Shown: in pieces, positions 27,726 through 34,824 of the stretch
Position numbering within the stretch: the first letter of the stretch is position 1
Layout of the letters: each line of letters begins with the position of its first letter
Assembly: GCA_029245865.1 (NCBI GenBank)
Contig: JAQWOM010000038.1
Location: 62,001 to 126,000, forward strand
Direction of reading: 5' to 3'
Source of the DNA: Planctomycetota bacterium
Lineage (GTDB): Bacteria > Planctomycetota > B15-G4
DNA length: 64,000 nucleotides
Position numbers and translations under genes: made by a program
The notes under the pieces: model-generated
The model's input: only the letters and a program-made list of their open reading frames with translations
Database searches by the model: none
Told to the model about the DNA's origin: nothing

Positions 27726-27733
27726 CGGCGGCT
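27706..27733. terminator. Hairpin between convergent phosphoesterase and peptidase genes
   Basis: AGCCGCC (27706-27712) pairs with GGCGGCT (27727-27733) across the six-base gap between the two convergent stop codons; the loop holds a further small CGCTGAGCG stem. Position and strength suit a bidirectional terminator, though no T-run is present. Confidence 0.4.
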
Positions 27734-28988
27734 AGAGAGAGGCTGAAGTGGTCTTGACCGATTCAAACCACTCTTCTTCGAATTTGTCTTTGCTGTCGAT
27801 TTCGAAGTCTTTCTGGAACTGCGTGGCCGAAGACTTGCCTTCGTATGCGGAGCGCATGAAGTTCATGAAGGCGGGGAACCGTTCGCCGTTGTTCCCGTAC
27901 ATGACGAACCAGACGAGCGTGTAAGACTGCGCATATTTGAGGGCTGGGCCGACCGAGGATCGGTAGTCATCCGCTTTGAAGTTGAGCGTACGCGAGAGGT
28001 CGTGCGGCTTGTCGGCCATGGTCTGTGTGCGAAAGTGCTTGGCATCTGGCGCGGCGATGTCAAAAGTTACGAACCCAGCTTCGCCGCCCAGCCCGGTGGC
28101 CAGCATTTCGGCCATGCCCTCGTCGGTCCAGGCAGGGATCGAGCCCTTGCTGCCCTTCGCTCGCACTGTCGTCATGTGGAACATGTGGTGCGTCGCTTCA
28201 TGAAACATTGTGTCACGCCAAGGCTTGCTGCTGGCATTGACGTGCGTGAGAAGGTCGCTTGAATCAAACCAACCCTTCCGCCCTCCGGTTGTTTCGGGGT
28301 ACGAACCGTTGTCACCGTGGAGCATGAAGTCCATGGATTCTTCGGGTTCGAGCAGGTGGAGTTCCTCCTGAAAGATTTCGAAGAAGGTGCGGTAGAAACG
28401 TTCGAGATCCAGGAGTGACTTGATGGCTTGTCCAAGGGGTTGATTGGACTCCACCTTGTAGTGCACCGAGCGCAGCTTCCAGCGGTCTTTCCAGTTCTCA
28501 ACGGCCAGCGCCAGGTCGGACGTACGGATCCATTTGCTGCCTTTTTTGTACTGCCATGAGCCCTTTCGTTCGCGGCATCCAAGGGCCTCCAGTGCCACAG
28601 CTTGCTCGGGGTTCGCGAGGAGGGCCGCCAGGAATAAAGCTTCCGACTCTCCCGAGAGCCTTGAGGCTGCGGCGAACTGCGCCAGCTCGGCGAGGGCATC
28701 GCCGTTGGCCATGATGTCCGGGCCTTGGGAATCGATGCGGGTGAGGAGTTCATCGAGGTTGCGTACGCGCGAGTTCACCTCGTCGATATCGCCTCGTTCG
28801 TATTCTTTCGTTTTCGAGCGGTTGCGAAGAATCACGACCTCATCGTCTTCGTAGACGACGCGACCGGTCTTGGACTTACCTGTCGAGAGCAGGATCGTGT
28901 CGGCTTCAATCTCTTTGTCATTCGCAGCCGAAGCCGAAGTCGGGAAGAAGAGAAGGAGGCTGAAAGCGAGAAGGAGCAGGCTGGGCAT
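27732..28988 (-). CDS. Secreted HExxH zinc peptidase-like protein (DUF1570-like)
   Basis: A 418-residue protein with a clear signal peptide (PSLLLLAFSLLLFFPTSASAA). The first mature section, TILLSTGKSKTGRVVYEDDEVVILRN, looks like a small beta domain that recurs in such proteins; a helical section follows. The C-terminal half carries a gluzincin-type zinc motif, HEATHH, followed about 27 residues later by WTDEGMAEMLATG, whose Glu would be the third metal ligand, and then YAQSYTLVWFVMYG. This is the pattern of DUF1570-type secreted proteins of planctomycetes and relatives, presumed peptidases. ATG at 28988 is used, since the longer reading adds an implausible leader to the signal peptide. Confidence 0.65.
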   Translation of the reverse strand: MPSLLLLAFSLLLFFPTSASAANDKEIEADTILLSTGKSKTGRVVYEDDEVVILRNRSKTKEYERGDIDEVNSRVRNLDELLTRIDSQGPDIMANGDALAELAQFAAASRLSGESEALFLAALLANPEQAVALEALGCRERKGSWQYKKGSKWIRTSDLALAVENWKDRWKLRSVHYKVESNQPLGQAIKSLLDLERFYRTFFEIFQEELHLLEPEESMDFMLHGDNGSYPETTGGRKGWFDSSDLLTHVNASSKPWRDTMFHEATHHMFHMTTVRAKGSKGSIPAWTDEGMAEMLATGLGGEAGFVTFDIAAPDAKHFRTQTMADKPHDLSRTLNFKADDYRSSVGPALKYAQSYTLVWFVMYGNNGERFPAFMNFMRSAYEGKSSATQFQKDFEIDSKDKFEEEWFESVKTTSASL

Positions 28989-29236
28989 GGCGAGGCTCAA
29001 GTGGCCAACGTGGCGGGGTTGGGCAGAGGTTAGCAATCCCTGGCGAGAAGGGTGTGAGGCAGCCAGAGGAGACGAGGTTGGGGTTTTGCTGGCCTGTTGC
29101 GCATACTGAATGCCTGGAATCGATCTGCAGGTTTGCCCAAGAACTCAGTCCGGGGGGCCTTTCTGCTGAAAATCAGTCGGCCGGCCCTCGCGATGGCTGG
29201 ACTTCACAGGTTTCCATGAATTTGGAGTGCTCGACA

Positions 29237-29833
29237 ATGCGTTTGTTTTTGATCTTGCTGCTGGTGTTCCTCGTGTTGGTTGGAGGTATGACGTGCACCG
29301 CCAACAACAGTCTCGTTGCAAAAGAAGAGCAAGTGGCAGCTGCTTGGAGTGAGATTGACAATCAATACAAACGTCGCATGGACATGATTCCGCAACTTGT
29401 GAAGACGGTTGAGGGAGTGGCGGACTACGAACAGTCAACGCTTGAGGCCGTTGTTGACGCACGGGCAAGCGTTGGGCGTGTTCAGCTGCCAGAGGGTGTC
29501 CCCAATGATCCGCAAAAATTGGAAGCCTATATGGCAGCGCAGCGTGGCTTGGGTGGGGCTTTGGGTCGCTTGTTTGCCGTCGCGGAGAATTACCCGACAT
29601 TGCGAGCCACCGAGAGCTTTCTTTCGTTGCAAGACCAGATCGAAGGCACTGAGAACCGGATTGCCGTTGCACGTGGTGACTACATTCGATCGGTGCAAAT
29701 TTTCAACACCTCGTTGCGCCAGTTCCCGACCAATCTGATGGCCGGATTTCTGGGGCTGCAACGCGCTGAAACTCTGCCAGCAGAGGATGGAGCACGCGAA
29801 ACTCCGGACATCAAGTTCGGGAGTGATGGCTGA
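29237..29833 (+). CDS. lemA: LemA family protein
   Basis: A 198-residue membrane-anchored helical protein. After an N-terminal hydrophobic helix (LFLILLLVFLVLVGG) it has the LemA signature NSLVAKEEQVAAAWSEIDN, QYKRRMDMIPQLVKTVEGVA, AVVDARASVGR, GGALGRLFAVAENYPTLRA, LQDQIEGTENRIAVARGDY and FNTSLRQFPTNLMAGFLG. LemA function is not settled; it occurs again and again with TPM-domain proteins, as here. Two ATGs are near, 29216 and 29237; GGAG sits at the right distance from the second. It heads a three-gene run with the two TPM genes. Confidence 0.92.
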   Translation: MRLFLILLLVFLVLVGGMTCTANNSLVAKEEQVAAAWSEIDNQYKRRMDMIPQLVKTVEGVADYEQSTLEAVVDARASVGRVQLPEGVPNDPQKLEAYMAAQRGLGGALGRLFAVAENYPTLRATESFLSLQDQIEGTENRIAVARGDYIRSVQIFNTSLRQFPTNLMAGFLGLQRAETLPAEDGARETPDIKFGSDG

Positions 29834-29896
29834 GTTTTTCTGGGCTGATGGGTTTCCGGCCATGTTGATGATCGTTGGGATGAGAGGAACTTGCTC

Positions 29897-30628
29897 GTGA
29901 ATGCTTTGTTGCTTCTTCTCTGTTTTGTTCTGCCGCAGAACGGAGAGATACCGCCGAATGACGGCTGGGTTACCGATACAGCAGGCATGCTCACCTCTTC
30001 TGAGCAGGCCTCCCTTGAGCAACTCATGGAGTCCTATCGCTCGGGGACGGGGCATGACATAGCCGTGCTGACCGTGCCCTCTCTGAACGGGGATTCGCTA
30101 GAAAACTACTCACTTGAGGTTGCGCGTACCTGGAAGCTGGGGCGCGAAGGTGAGAACGACGGAGCCTTGTTGCTCGTTGTGCGAGATGACCGAGTCATGC
30201 GCATCGAGGTGGGCTACGGTCTTGAGGGAGGGCTCACGGATTCCGTCGCAGGCCGCATCATCCGATATGTCATCAAGCCGCGTTTTCAGGCCGGTGAGTT
30301 CGGAGCGGGCATTGTTGCCGGTGTCGAAGCGATGCACGCTGCGATCGGTGGTGATTATGGCCCGGTCGAGAACGCCAAGCGGCGTGGCTCAGATCCGTTC
30401 ATGGGGCTCATTTCGATGCTCTTCTTCATCTTCTTCTTCGGGATGATGAATCGCATGCGCGGTGGGCGTGGTGGCGGAGGCGGGGGCATGTTGCTCGGCG
30501 GTTATCTGCTCGGCCGTTCCTTTGGGCATGGTCATCGAGGTGGTGGCGGGGGCTTCGGTGGCGGCGGTTTTGGAGGCTTCGGTGGTGGTGGCGGTTTCGG
30601 TGGCGGCGGAGCTTCGGGGGGATGGTGA
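29897..30628 (+). CDS. TPM-domain protein with glycine-rich tail (YgcG family)
   Basis: A 243-residue protein with a signal-like N-terminus (ALLLLLCFVLP), then a TPM (TLP18.3/Psb32/MOLO-1) domain: WVTDTAGMLTSSEQASLEQLM, GHDIAVLTVPSL, RTWKLGREGENDGALLLVVRDDRVMRIEVGYGLEGGLTD (core shown in part: GENDGALLLVV, IEVGYGLEG) and RYVIKPRFQAGEFGAGI. A single membrane helix (LISMLFFIFFFGMM) and a Gly-rich tail of about 45 residues with repeated GGGGF units follow. This is the standard YgcG layout. GTG at 29897 has AGAGGAA seven bases before it, better than TTG at 29891. Its stop overlaps the next start (TGATG). Confidence 0.88.
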   Translation: MNALLLLLCFVLPQNGEIPPNDGWVTDTAGMLTSSEQASLEQLMESYRSGTGHDIAVLTVPSLNGDSLENYSLEVARTWKLGREGENDGALLLVVRDDRVMRIEVGYGLEGGLTDSVAGRIIRYVIKPRFQAGEFGAGIVAGVEAMHAAIGGDYGPVENAKRRGSDPFMGLISMLFFIFFFGMMNRMRGGRGGGGGGMLLGGYLLGRSFGHGHRGGGGGFGGGGFGGFGGGGGFGGGGASGGW

Positions 30629-31419
30629 TGCAAGAAATCGACGCACAACTGCCAGGCGACGGAGCCCAGGAGGTTTGGAGCGAGGGCTTCTCGTGGTGGA
30701 CTCAGTTAGGCGAGTGGAGCCCGTGGATTCTCGGAACGCTGGCCTTGATTCTGATCGTGCGAGCCATGCTGCGGCGTGGTCGCTATCGTGCCTTAGGTGT
30801 TCTGGGTGACCCGGAGCAAGCTCGTGTGCACGCAGCGATCAAGGCTGCTGAACTCAAGACCGTAGGTGAGATCGTCCCCGTCGTGGTCGAGCGATCGGAT
30901 CCGCACCCTGGTGCGGCATGGATTGCAGCGATGTGTTTCTTGGTGCTCGGGAGTGCGCTGCTGGTCCCCGTGCTTCCGTGGGGGCAGCCTGTCTGGCTCC
31001 TCGCCACTCAGTTTGGACTTGGCGCTGTTGGCTTCTTCCTCGCGCGAATGCTTCCGGATATCGCGCGGCTGTTTATTTCACGCGAGCGTGCAGCCGCCGT
31101 ATGTGAAGAGCAAGCCTTTCAGGAATTCCACAAACTCGGATTGCAAAAGACTGAGGCCGCCACGGGCGTGCTCGTGTTCATCAGCCTCCTCGAGCATCAT
31201 GTTGTTGTGCTCGCCGACGAGGGTATTGACGCTGTCGTTGAGCAGGAGACGTGGGAGCGAGTGACCAAGGCGGCTCTTGACGGCGTGTCCTCTGACGACG
31301 TTGTCGGTGGGGTTGTGGACGCAGTGACTGCCTGCGGAGAGGTGCTCTCGAGGCATTTCCCATGGGTCGACGGCGATCGAAACGAACTGCCGGATCGACT
31401 TGAAGTGCGCCGCGAGTAG
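30628..31419 (+). CDS. Second TPM-domain membrane protein
   Basis: A 263-residue protein with a membrane helix near the start (SPWILGTLALILIVRAML), the stretch ARVHAAIKAAELKTVGEIVPVVVERSDPHPGAAW (core AELKTVGEIVPVVVER), two more hydrophobic segments, then FISRERAAAVCEEQAFQEFHKLGLQKTEAATGVLVFISLLEHHVVVLADEGI (core GVLVFISLLEHHVVVLAD), typical of the shorter TPM partner in LemA operons. ATG at 30628 overlaps the stop of the first TPM gene. An alternative ATG lies six bases earlier. Probably acts with LemA and the first TPM protein at the membrane; biochemical role unknown. Confidence 0.82.
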   Translation: MQEIDAQLPGDGAQEVWSEGFSWWTQLGEWSPWILGTLALILIVRAMLRRGRYRALGVLGDPEQARVHAAIKAAELKTVGEIVPVVVERSDPHPGAAWIAAMCFLVLGSALLVPVLPWGQPVWLLATQFGLGAVGFFLARMLPDIARLFISRERAAAVCEEQAFQEFHKLGLQKTEAATGVLVFISLLEHHVVVLADEGIDAVVEQETWERVTKAALDGVSSDDVVGGVVDAVTACGEVLSRHFPWVDGDRNELPDRLEVRRE

Positions 31420-31447
31420 CGTTTCTCGAAGAGTCCACAGCTCGCTG

Positions 31448-31464
31448 GGGCCGCAAGAAGGCCC
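31448..31464 (+). terminator. Candidate hairpin after the lemA-TPM operon
   Basis: GGGCC and GGCCC pair around a seven-base loop, 28 bases after the stop at 31419. No T-run follows. Confidence 0.3.
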
Positions 31465-31557
31465 TACAAGATGCAAAAGACAGGTCAGTGGCGTTCGGGA
31501 GAGCGGTGCGCGCCCCTGAAGGTATGTCACCTCGGCGAGGTTCCTCGCTATCCAGAG

Positions 31558-31583
31558 GGTTCGATTGGTGCGATCATCGAACC
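31558..31583. repeat. Perfect 8-bp inverted repeat in the gap before the modular secreted protein
   Basis: GGTTCGAT and ATCGAACC flank a ten-base spacer, about 80 bases before the start at 31665. It could be an operator or an RNA hairpin in the leader. It resembles a tRNA T-arm (GGTTCGA) but nothing around it folds as a tRNA. The rest of 31420-31664 shows no gene. Confidence 0.4.
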
Positions 31584-31664
31584 GATGGATCAGCGCTCTT
31601 CGACGACCGCATGGCGGCAAAACCTGCCTTCCACACGCCCAGGCTTACTCTCGGAGGTCAGCAC

Positions 31665-33734
31665 ATGGCACGGACTCGACTTAGCAGACGCACCATGCCT
31701 TTTCTGGTGGCTGTCGGAATTCTAGTTGCTGGACTCTTGGCTCAAGAGTCTCGAGCCGCGCGCTTCGGCTTCGCTGATGCTGCCGAGGAAGATCGCAACT
31801 ACACAGAGATCACGATGACTGCCGACGAGGCTTATCTCGATCTCCGAGTCGACGTCGAAGGCGCTGCCGTCCGACTTCGTGAACTGCTGGAGGCGCGCGG
31901 CGAAAAGTTTCCGGAGGGCCTCTTGCCGGAGCGCTGGTTCCAGGTGGGTGACGCCTGGATTCGCCTTGAGCCCTTGCCCTACATGCCCGGGAACTGGTCG
32001 CGCATGCGTGTTCGAGTGGGAAGCTTTCAAACAGCAGCGGAACAGAATCTGGCCGCAGACCTTCTGAGTGAACTTGCCTTTCAACTGGATCTCGAGCGAG
32101 GCGACCTTCCTCGCGAGGCCGATGAGATTGTGGATGAGATGGCGGTGGGGGTTGACGCAGAAGCGTTCGAAGCCTCGCAGTCTCTCGAAGGTGGTTATCG
32201 ATTTGCTGGAGCGAGAGTGACAAGCCCTCCGGTTCAAGCACCGGTCGATGATGTTGCGCAACAACCTCTGCAGCTGTACGTGCCGGTCTCTTTTGAAATG
32301 AATAACACCGGCTATGCCGATGGTTATGACGATGGATACAGCGACGCTTTCCAGCGCTCGCGTTACAGATTCTATGGTGGCTACGCTTCTCCTTATGCCT
32401 ACTACTCCCCGTGGACATTCAGTTGCTTGTCTTACAACTGGTGGAGCTACGGGTTTCGCTTTGGCTGGAACAATTACAGCAGCTACTACGCCTGGTGTAG
32501 CCCGTATTCAGGGTGGGGTTGGCCTCCCAGCGGGCTGTGGTGGGGGGGCTCGCATGCTCTTCACTGCTCTTGCGCTCTGTGCGCCGACTCGCATCACTAT
32601 GCTGACGCGCATGACCATGAAGATGGCCATGACTGTGATGAATCGGATGATCACGACGAAGAAGGGGATCAAGGTGGAGGGTCGGACACTCCCGGTGATG
32701 GTCAGGGCGAAGGGGGGCCCCTAGACCATGGCGACGGGTTGCTCGCGCGCGATCTTGAGACTGGCGCCTTGCCTGCAGCGGCTACACCGATTGCCATGAA
32801 CGCTCCGACGGGCGTGGTTTCATGGGCTCCTCGTGCGAAGGGATTGGATTCGACGAGTGGACCCGCAGCTCGAGGGCTCGCCGACTCACCAGACGAGTCA
32901 GAGGCGAAAGCATCCCCGTCCACGGCCACGACCTCGTTGAATGGAGATGAGCTTGCCGCTGGCGGGTCGAGTGGGTCTGCGCTCGCAGGTGGTGCAGGGG
33001 CGGGCGATGGCTCTGGTGTCGTGGGTGACGTTCCTCCAGCAGGCGTTGGAGGTGCCTCTGAAGAGGAGCAGGGCGGTGACGAAGTTGTCACTCAGAATCC
33101 TCCGGAACGCACGCTCGACCGAGGTCGGATTGGCTGGACACCGACCGTCCGGACGGTGACCGCACGTACGGTTCGCGTCGGTAGCCCCGGGGCAACCGGT
33201 GGCGTTCGGCCTCGCGTACGGACGGACGTGCCAACACGTTCTCCGACAGGCTTTGCGGGAATCCGGGATTCCGCTGTGATCCTGAGGTCTTCTAGCAGCA
33301 TGCCGATTGCAGTCGGGGAATCATCGAGCAAGGCGCCGCAGATTCGAGTGTCGACGCCGAGCGCGATCAGCCGTTCCGTCAGCAGGATCAGCCGTGAGAG
33401 TTCACCCCGCACGGTGACAAGCCATACAGCCTTTGGAACTTCACGTTCGGCGACACCTTCGGTGAGCCGCACGTCCACCACGTCTACAATGATTCGCCCA
33501 ACTTCTGTGATCGGGACCTCTTCCTCGCGGTCTCTTCCGGTCTTCAATCGACAGACGCCCGTTCCTTCACGAGGGACGTCGGTCAAATCCGATCGTTCGT
33601 CAAACCGTTCGGCAGGCGCGAAGCGCTCCTCAGGAAAGAAGCGTTCTTCGCGCCCCAAGTCTCTGCCAGAGCCCAAGTCTTCTTCGAAGGCTTCCCGTTC
33701 AAGCAAGCGGTCGGGGTCAAAGCGCGATAGGTGA
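31665..33734 (+). CDS. Large modular secreted protein: Tyr/Trp-rich, His/Asp-rich and Ser/Arg-rich segments; function unknown
   Basis: A 689-residue protein that I do not recognise. A signal peptide (PFLVAVGILVAGLLAQESRA) leads into a folded-looking part (about 35-190). Then come a segment packed with Tyr, Trp, Gly and Ser (YRFYGGYASPYAYYSPW, WSYGFRFGWNNYSSYYAW), a Cys/His patch (HALHCSCALCADSHH) running into an acidic His/Asp/Glu stretch (DAHDHEDGHDCDESDDHDEE), a long Gly/Ser/Ala linker, and a basic C-terminal third rich in Ser, Arg, Thr and Lys, ending SKASRSSKRSGSKRDR. The order suggests a surface or matrix protein able to bind metal and polyanions, which is inference. The ribosome site GGAGGT just before ATG 31665 is strong. 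Confidence 0.7.
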   Translation: MARTRLSRRTMPFLVAVGILVAGLLAQESRAARFGFADAAEEDRNYTEITMTADEAYLDLRVDVEGAAVRLRELLEARGEKFPEGLLPERWFQVGDAWIRLEPLPYMPGNWSRMRVRVGSFQTAAEQNLAADLLSELAFQLDLERGDLPREADEIVDEMAVGVDAEAFEASQSLEGGYRFAGARVTSPPVQAPVDDVAQQPLQLYVPVSFEMNNTGYADGYDDGYSDAFQRSRYRFYGGYASPYAYYSPWTFSCLSYNWWSYGFRFGWNNYSSYYAWCSPYSGWGWPPSGLWWGGSHALHCSCALCADSHHYADAHDHEDGHDCDESDDHDEEGDQGGGSDTPGDGQGEGGPLDHGDGLLARDLETGALPAAATPIAMNAPTGVVSWAPRAKGLDSTSGPAARGLADSPDESEAKASPSTATTSLNGDELAAGGSSGSALAGGAGAGDGSGVVGDVPPAGVGGASEEEQGGDEVVTQNPPERTLDRGRIGWTPTVRTVTARTVRVGSPGATGGVRPRVRTDVPTRSPTGFAGIRDSAVILRSSSSMPIAVGESSSKAPQIRVSTPSAISRSVSRISRESSPRTVTSHTAFGTSRSATPSVSRTSTTSTMIRPTSVIGTSSSRSLPVFNRQTPVPSRGTSVKSDRSSNRSAGAKRSSGKKRSSRPKSLPEPKSSSKASRSSKRSGSKRDR

Positions 33735-33765
33735 CGCCGCTCGCTTTGTTGACTGAATCGGCCGG

Positions 33766-34152
33766 CTAGTCGGTTTCGCCAACGGCTACTGCGGCGGCGA
33801 TGCCGCCATCGTGGGTGATGCTGATGTGTATGTGTCCAATGCCGCGGCTTTTCGCGATGCTCTGCGCCGCTCCATGGAGGCTTACCGTGGGAGCTTCCCC
33901 CGGCAGTCGTACGACTTCGATATCCACCCAGCGCACTCCTTGAGCCCAACCCGTCCCAAGCATCTTCATGACTGCCTCTTTGACTGCGAACCGCCCCGCA
34001 TAGCTCGAAGACGATGTCTTGCTGCGTGCGTCGCAATAAGCGCGCTCGCCTTCGGTAAAAATGCGTTCCAGGAACTTTCTTCCTCGACGTTCGATGACAC
34101 CTTCGATGCGATCAATGCGGGCGAGGTCGATGCCGAGGGCTACAAGGGACAT
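33766..34152 (-). CDS. acpS: Holo-[acyl-carrier-protein] synthase
   Basis: AcpS transfers the 4'-phosphopantetheine of CoA to a serine of acyl carrier protein. The 128 residues contain the Mg/CoA site ALGIDLARIDRIE at the start, ERIFTEGERAYC, and AGRFAVKEAVMKMLGTGWAQG with the catalytic Glu/Lys, then HISITHDGGIAAAVAVGE at the end. This is the full family length. It is convergent with the preceding large secreted protein and divergent from the acetyltransferase, with no fatty acid genes beside it. Confidence 0.94.
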   Translation of the reverse strand: MSLVALGIDLARIDRIEGVIERRGRKFLERIFTEGERAYCDARSKTSSSSYAGRFAVKEAVMKMLGTGWAQGVRWVDIEVVRLPGEAPTVSLHGAAQSIAKSRGIGHIHISITHDGGIAAAVAVGETD

Positions 34153-34342
34153 GGCGACTTAGGTCAGGAGGGGGAGGGCGGGGCGGTGAGAATGGTGTCA
34201 GGAATGCGAAGCTGAAGTGGCCTAGTCTGGATGACCGGCCTGCCAGGCCGCCATCGTGCCGAACGACGGTCGTGCATGGAACCGCACGCTGCGCCGTGAG
34301 ACCGTTGGGCTCGCTCAAACCTACACACTCGGAGAAAAACCA

Positions 34343-34798
34343 GTGCTTGTTCGACCTGCTGTTTCCGCGGACGCAGAGATTCTGGAGCAATTCAACGCCG
34401 CCATGGCCGAGGAGACCGAGGGTAAGCAACTCGACCGATCGGTGTTGCGTCGTGGGGTTGCGGCGATGCTCAAGGATTCGTCTCGCGGCCGTTACCTGGT
34501 TGCAGAAGAGGCTGGTGAAATTCTGGGTGCTCTGGCGATCACGTCCGAATGGAGTGATTGGCGCAATGGTTGGTTTTGGTGGATTCAGAGTGTCTACGTC
34601 GCGAAGGAGGCTCGGAGACGTGGCGTGTACCGGGCTCTTCATGACGCTGTGGTGAGTCGTGCGCAGCAAGATGATCAGGTCTGCGGAGTCAGGCTGTACG
34701 TCGAGAGTGAAAACGCTGCTGCGCGCGCGACGTATGAATCGCTCGGAATGAGCGAATCTCCCTATCGACTCTACGAGGTCAGCTTTCTGCCGAGTTGA
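34343..34798 (+). CDS. GNAT-family N-acetyltransferase
   Basis: A 151-residue GNAT protein: VRPAVSADAEILEQFN at the N-terminus, GALAITSEWSDWRNGWFWWIQSVYV in the beta4 region, the acetyl-CoA motif VAKEARRRGVYRALHDAVV (R-R-x-G-V/x-Y) and LYVESENAAARATYESLGM, the usual C-terminal motif. The substrate is unknown; the sequence is of the type that acetylates small molecules or protein N-termini. The frame is open from a GTG at 34256, but GTG at 34343 has GGAG eight bases before it and begins right at the domain. It is convergent with the helicase gene. Confidence 0.85.
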   Translation: MLVRPAVSADAEILEQFNAAMAEETEGKQLDRSVLRRGVAAMLKDSSRGRYLVAEEAGEILGALAITSEWSDWRNGWFWWIQSVYVAKEARRRGVYRALHDAVVSRAQQDDQVCGVRLYVESENAAARATYESLGMSESPYRLYEVSFLPS

Positions 34799-34824
34799 TG
34801 AAACGAGCCTTCACCCCTCACGGG

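Noticed and set aside
30471-30625. GGTGGCGG-rich repeats in the plus strand.
   Set aside because: They encode the Gly-rich tail normal for YgcG-type TPM proteins, so no separate repeat element is needed.
31558-31583. GGTTCGAT...ATCGAACC resembles a tRNA T-arm.
   Set aside because: No acceptor, D or anticodon arms can be drawn around it; kept only as an inverted repeat.
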